A stretch of DNA of 51,079 nucleotides from Candidatus Nomurabacteria bacterium GW2011_GWE2_34_25 (GTDB taxonomy: Bacteria > Patescibacteriota > Minisyncoccia > Phycocordibacterales > UBA9973). This document shows positions 47,215-51,079 of this stretch, piece after piece. The stretch lies in the NCBI GenBank assembly GCA_000990325.1, contig LBPS01000003.1, positions 1 through 51,079 on the forward strand, given 5' to 3'. Under the pieces are notes generated by a model. It saw only the letters and a program-made list of their open reading frames with translations. It had not been told where the DNA came from and ran no database searches. The translations under genes were made by a program, and so were the position numbers. Position 1 is the first letter of the stretch; the number at the start of each line of letters is the position of its first letter.

Positions 47215-50200
47215 ATGCAGAAAATTTTTAGAAAAATAAATATCAGAAATAAGAAGATACTAAGTATCCTTACTGTTTCTATGGTAATTATTTTTATTGT
47301 ATTTTCTCAAATATTTAATCTTGAAGCGGCATTCAATAAAGAAATAAATTACCAAGGTAAACTTACGACAGGAGCAGGAGTTGCAGTTGCAAACGGAACT
47401 TACAATATGGAATTCAAACTCTATACTGCCAGTTCCGGAGGAACAACTCTTTGGACTGAGACACGTACTGGTGCGAATAAAGTCCAAGTCACAAATGGAC
47501 TTTTCTCTGTAATGCTAGGAGAAGTCAGTACTTTATCTGGAGTAGATTTTAATCAGACATCGATTTACTTAGGAGTAAATATTGGAGGTACAGATGTAAC
47601 TCCAACTTGGGACGGAGAGATGACTCCTCGTAAAAAGCTAGGTACTGTTCCTGCTTCTCTTGTCTCAGATAAAACTATAAATATCTTTGGTGGTAACTCC
47701 ACTACTCTTTTAGGTTCAATTCCATATCAATCAGATACAGACGTAACTACTCTCCTTGCTCCAAATACAACAACAACTAAGAACTTCCTTGGAATGACAG
47801 GTACAGGTACAAACGGAGCTGTACCTGTATGGGGAGCCTTGGCCAATGCAGATATTCCTACTACTTTAACCGGTAAGACTTACAATGGACTAACTCTTAC
47901 ATCCTTAACAACCGGGTTCTCTGTCGCTGGAGGAACAACTTCAAAAACTCTAACAGTAAATAATACTTTAGGATTATCTGGAACAGATGGATCAACTCTT
48001 AATATTGGTACAGGAGGAACACTGGGAACAGGAGCATTTGCAACAATTGCAAACTATGTCCCTTACACAGGGGCTACAGGTAACGTAACTCTAGGCACAT
48101 ACTCTCTTACTACTCCAAACATCCTCGGAGGAACTTCCACGACTCAAGATCTAACTCTTCAAACAACTTCCGGTGTCGGAGCAACTGGTGCCGACATGCA
48201 TTTCTTGGTAGGTAACGCTGGAGGTACAGAAGCAATGACGATACTGAATAATGGGAATGTGGGTATTGGGACAACAGGGCCCAGTGAATTATTAACAGTT
48301 TCAAAGAGTCAAGCAGATACAACATTTGCAGTAGAAAACTATTCTATTTCAAATGCAGATGTTCCAGAATGGGAATTAAGAAAATCTAATAACAATACTT
48401 TAGATACAAAAACAACAACAGTAAATGGAAATTATCTTGGACAAATTGCATTTAAAGGAGTTGATACAGGAAATAATTGGGATTATGGAGCATATATATT
48501 AGCAGTTCAAGAAGGAAATGCTGGAGTTTATCTTCCAACTAGACTAGATTTTACTACCTATTCATCTAGTGCATCTAATGGACCAGTATTATCTTTAAAT
48601 AGTGCGGGTAAAGTCGGGATTGGGACGACATCGCCTACTGCTTTACTCCATCTAAAAGCAGGAACAGCAACAGCAAACACTGCTCCCTTAAAATTCACTT
48701 CAGGTACAGATCTCACCACACCAGAAGCAGGAGCATTTGAATACGATGGTACAAACTTACACTTCACTCCTGTAGCTACAAGAGAAACTATTGCATATGT
48801 ATCTAACTTAACTTCTGGTTATGTGCCTTACACAGGAGCAAATGCAAATGTAAACTTAGGTACATACTCTCTTACTACTCCAAACATTCTAGGAGGTACA
48901 AGTACCACCGCCGACCTCACCCTTCAAACCACCTCCGGTGTAGGAGCTACTGGAGCCGATATGCATTTCTTGGTAGGGAACAATGGAGCGACTGAAGCCA
49001 TGACGATACTCAATAACGGCAATGTCGGCATCGGGACAACGACGCCTCAATATAGAATCGATACTCCAGTTGCTAGTAAAATTGGTTCATATAGTGATGC
49101 GTCACATAATGCATCTATTGAATTTTATAATGCAACTACTGCTAATATGAATTTTCAAATGACAAATAGTAGTGGCGGCGCTTTTACATTTATGGGAAGT
49201 GCCTCTCCAACAAACGGCAATGTCGGTATCGGCACCACAGCTCCTACTTATAAACTAGACGTTAAAGGTACCGCAGCCGTCGATGGCATTCGTTCCGATA
49301 TGGGATATGAAATAACTCCAGTACTTAATCCAACAACATTAACTGCTGTTGTTAGTAGTGGTGGAGGTGTTGATTCAGGAGATCATATTTATTTTGTAAC
49401 ATTTTATACAGCTTTCGGAGAAACTAGTTCTAAATATACTGGAACTATTACAACAACGGCTGGTAACAACACAGTAACTTTAACTATCCCAACATCAACG
49501 GATCCTCGTGTTGTTGGACGAAAAATATATAGAACAAAAGCCAATTTTTATCATTCTGCTGAATATCTATTAACAACTATAACTAACAATATAGATACAA
49601 CTTATATTGATACTGTTGCGGATAGTACACTCAGTGGTATACAAGGTCTAGCTTTTTATAGATCTAACAAAACTACTAATTATTTTACTGTCAATGGGTC
49701 ACGTTCAATGGTTCTTGGTGATAGAGAAACATATTTTGGGTTAGGGGCTGGCAATGCTGTCACCAGTGGAGGTGGTCATACATTATTTGGGGCAAATGCT
49801 GGTCAATCTATGACAACTGGCACTTACAATATTGCTATAGGCGTGAACACAGGGACTGGAATTACAACAGGCTCAAGAAATACATTAATTGGGTACTATT
49901 CATTAAACAACGGAGAAGGTGCTAGTAATAATGTAGCTATTGGACATGCTGCGATGATATATAATAAGGGACAGGAAAATATTGCGATTGGTTCGCAAAC
50001 TTTAAATGGAGTAAGTTCTACAACAAATACTACTCGTAATATTGCATTAGGTAATCTTGCAATGTACTCAATAGTTTCTGGAGGTTATAATACTTCAATT
50101 GGTCCTTATTCTTTATATGGACTAACTACGGGTTCTAGCAATATTTCTTTAGGTTATCAATCTGGTAGATATATAGCCGATGGTTCAACCGTCAATACTA

Positions 50201-50844
50201 CCTCTGACTATTCCTTATATCTAGGTCAAGACACCAAAGCTGGAGCTGATAATAATCAAAATGAAATTGTGATCGGTTACAATGCCATAGGTGCAGGGAG
50301 TAATACGATAAGGTTAGGAAATACAAGTGTGTTACGAACTTATGCCGCAGGATTAAATTTATCGGCAGGTACAGCAACCGCAGGAACCGCTCCATTGAAA
50401 CTAACCAGCGGTACAGATCTCACCACACCAGAAGCAGGAGCATTTGAATATGATGGTACGAACTTACACTTCACTCCAGTCGCTACAAGAGAAACTATTG
50501 CATATGTATCTAATTTAACTTCAGGATACGTCCCTTACACAGGAGCCACAGCCAACGTAACTCTAGGAACATACTCTCTTACGACTCCCAACATTCTTGG
50601 AGGAACTTCCACCACCCAAGACCTCACTCTCCAAACCACTTCTGGCGTCGGAGCCACCGGTGCTGACATGCATTTCCTTGTAGGTAATGCAGGAGCAACT
50701 GAAGCTATGACGATATTGAATAATGGGAATGTCGGCATCGGGACACCATCTCCAAACAATTTATTGCAAGTTAATGATTTGATAACATTTACTAATGCTG
50801 ACTGGAAAACTCAAATAGGTTATCAAGCCGGAAAATATGATTAA
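47215..50844 (+). CDS. Very large repetitive surface protein (tail-fibre/YadA-head-like), frameshifted
   Basis: 1,209 residues are read before a stop. An N-terminal hydrophobic signal/anchor (about 14-36) is followed by INYQGKLTTGAG and a beta domain. Long Gly/Thr/Ser-rich repeats come next. The motif N-V-G-I-G-T-T/P-x-P occurs five times, a mark of phage-tail-fibre-like surface proteins that often end in a self-cleaving S74 chaperone. Residues about 840-1030 contain YadA-head-type repeats (YNIAIGVNTG, NNVAIGHAAM, ENIAIGSQTL). The product should form an extended, probably trimeric fibre for attachment. Similar coding sequence continues in another frame after 50840, so the stop at 50842-50844 is likely caused by a one-base frameshift. 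Confidence 0.8.
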   Translation: MQKIFRKINIRNKKILSILTVSMVIIFIVFSQIFNLEAAFNKEINYQGKLTTGAGVAVANGTYNMEFKLYTASSGGTTLWTETRTGANKVQVTNGLFSVMLGEVSTLSGVDFNQTSIYLGVNIGGTDVTPTWDGEMTPRKKLGTVPASLVSDKTINIFGGNSTTLLGSIPYQSDTDVTTLLAPNTTTTKNFLGMTGTGTNGAVPVWGALANADIPTTLTGKTYNGLTLTSLTTGFSVAGGTTSKTLTVNNTLGLSGTDGSTLNIGTGGTLGTGAFATIANYVPYTGATGNVTLGTYSLTTPNILGGTSTTQDLTLQTTSGVGATGADMHFLVGNAGGTEAMTILNNGNVGIGTTGPSELLTVSKSQADTTFAVENYSISNADVPEWELRKSNNNTLDTKTTTVNGNYLGQIAFKGVDTGNNWDYGAYILAVQEGNAGVYLPTRLDFTTYSSSASNGPVLSLNSAGKVGIGTTSPTALLHLKAGTATANTAPLKFTSGTDLTTPEAGAFEYDGTNLHFTPVATRETIAYVSNLTSGYVPYTGANANVNLGTYSLTTPNILGGTSTTADLTLQTTSGVGATGADMHFLVGNNGATEAMTILNNGNVGIGTTTPQYRIDTPVASKIGSYSDASHNASIEFYNATTANMNFQMTNSSGGAFTFMGSASPTNGNVGIGTTAPTYKLDVKGTAAVDGIRSDMGYEITPVLNPTTLTAVVSSGGGVDSGDHIYFVTFYTAFGETSSKYTGTITTTAGNNTVTLTIPTSTDPRVVGRKIYRTKANFYHSAEYLLTTITNNIDTTYIDTVADSTLSGIQGLAFYRSNKTTNYFTVNGSRSMVLGDRETYFGLGAGNAVTSGGGHTLFGANAGQSMTTGTYNIAIGVNTGTGITTGSRNTLIGYYSLNNGEGASNNVAIGHAAMIYNKGQENIAIGSQTLNGVSSTTNTTRNIALGNLAMYSIVSGGYNTSIGPYSLYGLTTGSSNISLGYQSGRYIADGSTVNTTSDYSLYLGQDTKAGADNNQNEIVIGYNAIGAGSNTIRLGNTSVLRTYAAGLNLSAGTATAGTAPLKLTSGTDLTTPEAGAFEYDGTNLHFTPVATRETIAYVSNLTSGYVPYTGATANVTLGTYSLTTPNILGGTSTTQDLTLQTTSGVGATGADMHFLVGNAGATEAMTILNNGNVGIGTPSPNNLLQVNDLITFTNADWKTQIGYQAGKYD
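48055..48276 (+). repeat. Surface-protein repeat unit 1
   Basis: It encodes about 74 residues from YVPYTGATGNVTLGTYSL through TEAMTILNNGNVGIGTT. The same block recurs at 48820-49041 and 50527-50748 with few changes. Confidence 0.8.
48655..49041 (+). repeat. Surface-protein repeat unit 2, extended form
   Basis: It encodes KAGTATANTAPLKFTSGTDL, GAFEYDGTNLHFTPVATRET and then the 74-residue block of unit 1. The N-terminal extension is repeated at 50362-50526. Confidence 0.8.
50362..50748 (+). repeat. Surface-protein repeat unit 3, extended form
   Basis: This is the same composite block as 48655-49041. Many of the differences are synonymous third-position changes, showing an older duplication under protein-level constraint. 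Confidence 0.8.
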
Positions 50845-51079
50845 TAATGCTACTGGGAAAGATAATACAGCTGACAATAACACTGCTATTGGTTATAGAT
50901 CTCTATACTCTAATACAACAGGTTACTATAATACAGCTAATGGTTCTCTATCACTTACCTTAAATACTACTGGTTTAGCTAACACAGCTACTGGTTTCTC
51001 TGCTCTTACTGCTAATTTAACTGGTCAATACAATACGGCTACAGGTTACAATTCAATGGTAACAAATGATACCGGTTCT
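50840..51079 (+). pseudogene. Continuation of the surface protein in a shifted frame, partial
   Basis: Frame 50840 reads without stops to the window end: INNATGKDNTADNNTAIGYR, then NTANGSLSL, NTATGFSALTANLTG and NTATGYNSMV. These are the same YadA-head-type repeats as upstream. Deleting one A from the AAAA run at 50832-50835 would join the two frames as GYQAGNMINNATG, restoring a normal repeat. The break is either a sequencing or assembly error, or a real frameshift. The gene extends past the window. Confidence 0.75.

Noticed and set aside
48055-50748. CRISPR or tandem DNA repeats
   Set aside because: The repeats are in-frame protein modules with mostly synonymous differences and no spacer organisation.

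Overview
The window reads as a chromosomal segment of a Patescibacteria (CPR) bacterium, most likely of the Parcubacteria/Paceibacteria branch. This is inferred from an AT-rich, tightly packed genome, a group I intron in the 23S rRNA gene, stripped-down housekeeping enzymes (PheS without its N-terminal domain, PheT without the EMAP domain, ThrRS without TGS, a short SMC with no recognisable hinge), many small membrane-anchored proteins of unknown function, and little Shine-Dalgarno signal. TGA is used as a stop (for example at 1911-1913 and 31439-31441), so this is not a UGA-recoded lineage.

Layout. 1-1210: 3' end of an rRNA operon, with 23S split by a 400-nt ORF-less group I intron and then a duplicated, apparently nested 5S region. 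1311-7610: a PQ-loop-like membrane protein, an envelope protein, rodA, folD, a PAP2 phosphatase, secD and secF (cell wall, one-carbon metabolism, protein export). 7781-10712: lemA, a Gmad2 lipid-side protein, htpX and a DUF1189-like membrane protein. 10889-12972: tRNA-Ser(GGA), a short leader ORF with terminator, and a HelD-like helicase. 13066-16679: small envelope proteins (DoxX-like, acidic secreted protein, cupredoxin, MgtE-type membrane domain, cohesin-like protein, lmo0937-type peptide). 16773-23165: pyk, an HEAGH membrane protein, small hypotheticals, a histidine kinase/receiver pair with a methyltransferase, and murI. 23183-30956: helicase-nuclease, pheST and gyrB. 31010-33921: Nudix, a winged-helix/Cas2-like gene bracketed by 41-bp inverted near-palindromes, and thrS. 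34062-38882: Nudix, rpmF, a NusB-Nudix fusion, rnc and smc. 39096-44708: an unknown membrane protein, a CapA-VanY fusion, a polysaccharide deacetylase and rnr. 44847-46589: rpsP, khpA-like and trmD. 46777-51079: a membrane-anchored HTH protein and a very large repetitive surface protein that carries a frameshift and runs off the window.

Regulation is unusually readable. A promoter pattern TGN-TATAAT followed by exactly 6 (sometimes 7-8) bases and then the start codon recurs in front of at least ten genes on both strands, so many mRNAs here are predicted to be leaderless. Where the -10 is farther from the gene, a tiny ORF sometimes starts at the predicted +1. Intrinsic terminators are common and several are palindromic between convergent genes.

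The most unusual items are the inverted-repeat-bracketed wHTH-Cas2-like cassette (31471-32125), the nested 5S duplication, the L2593 group I intron with a repeat-filled P1 extension, the family of ATTACC/ATTACT repeats that has also entered trmD in frame, the leaderless extended -10 promoter code, and several domain fusions. All functional statements are from reading sequence and family knowledge; no searches were run.
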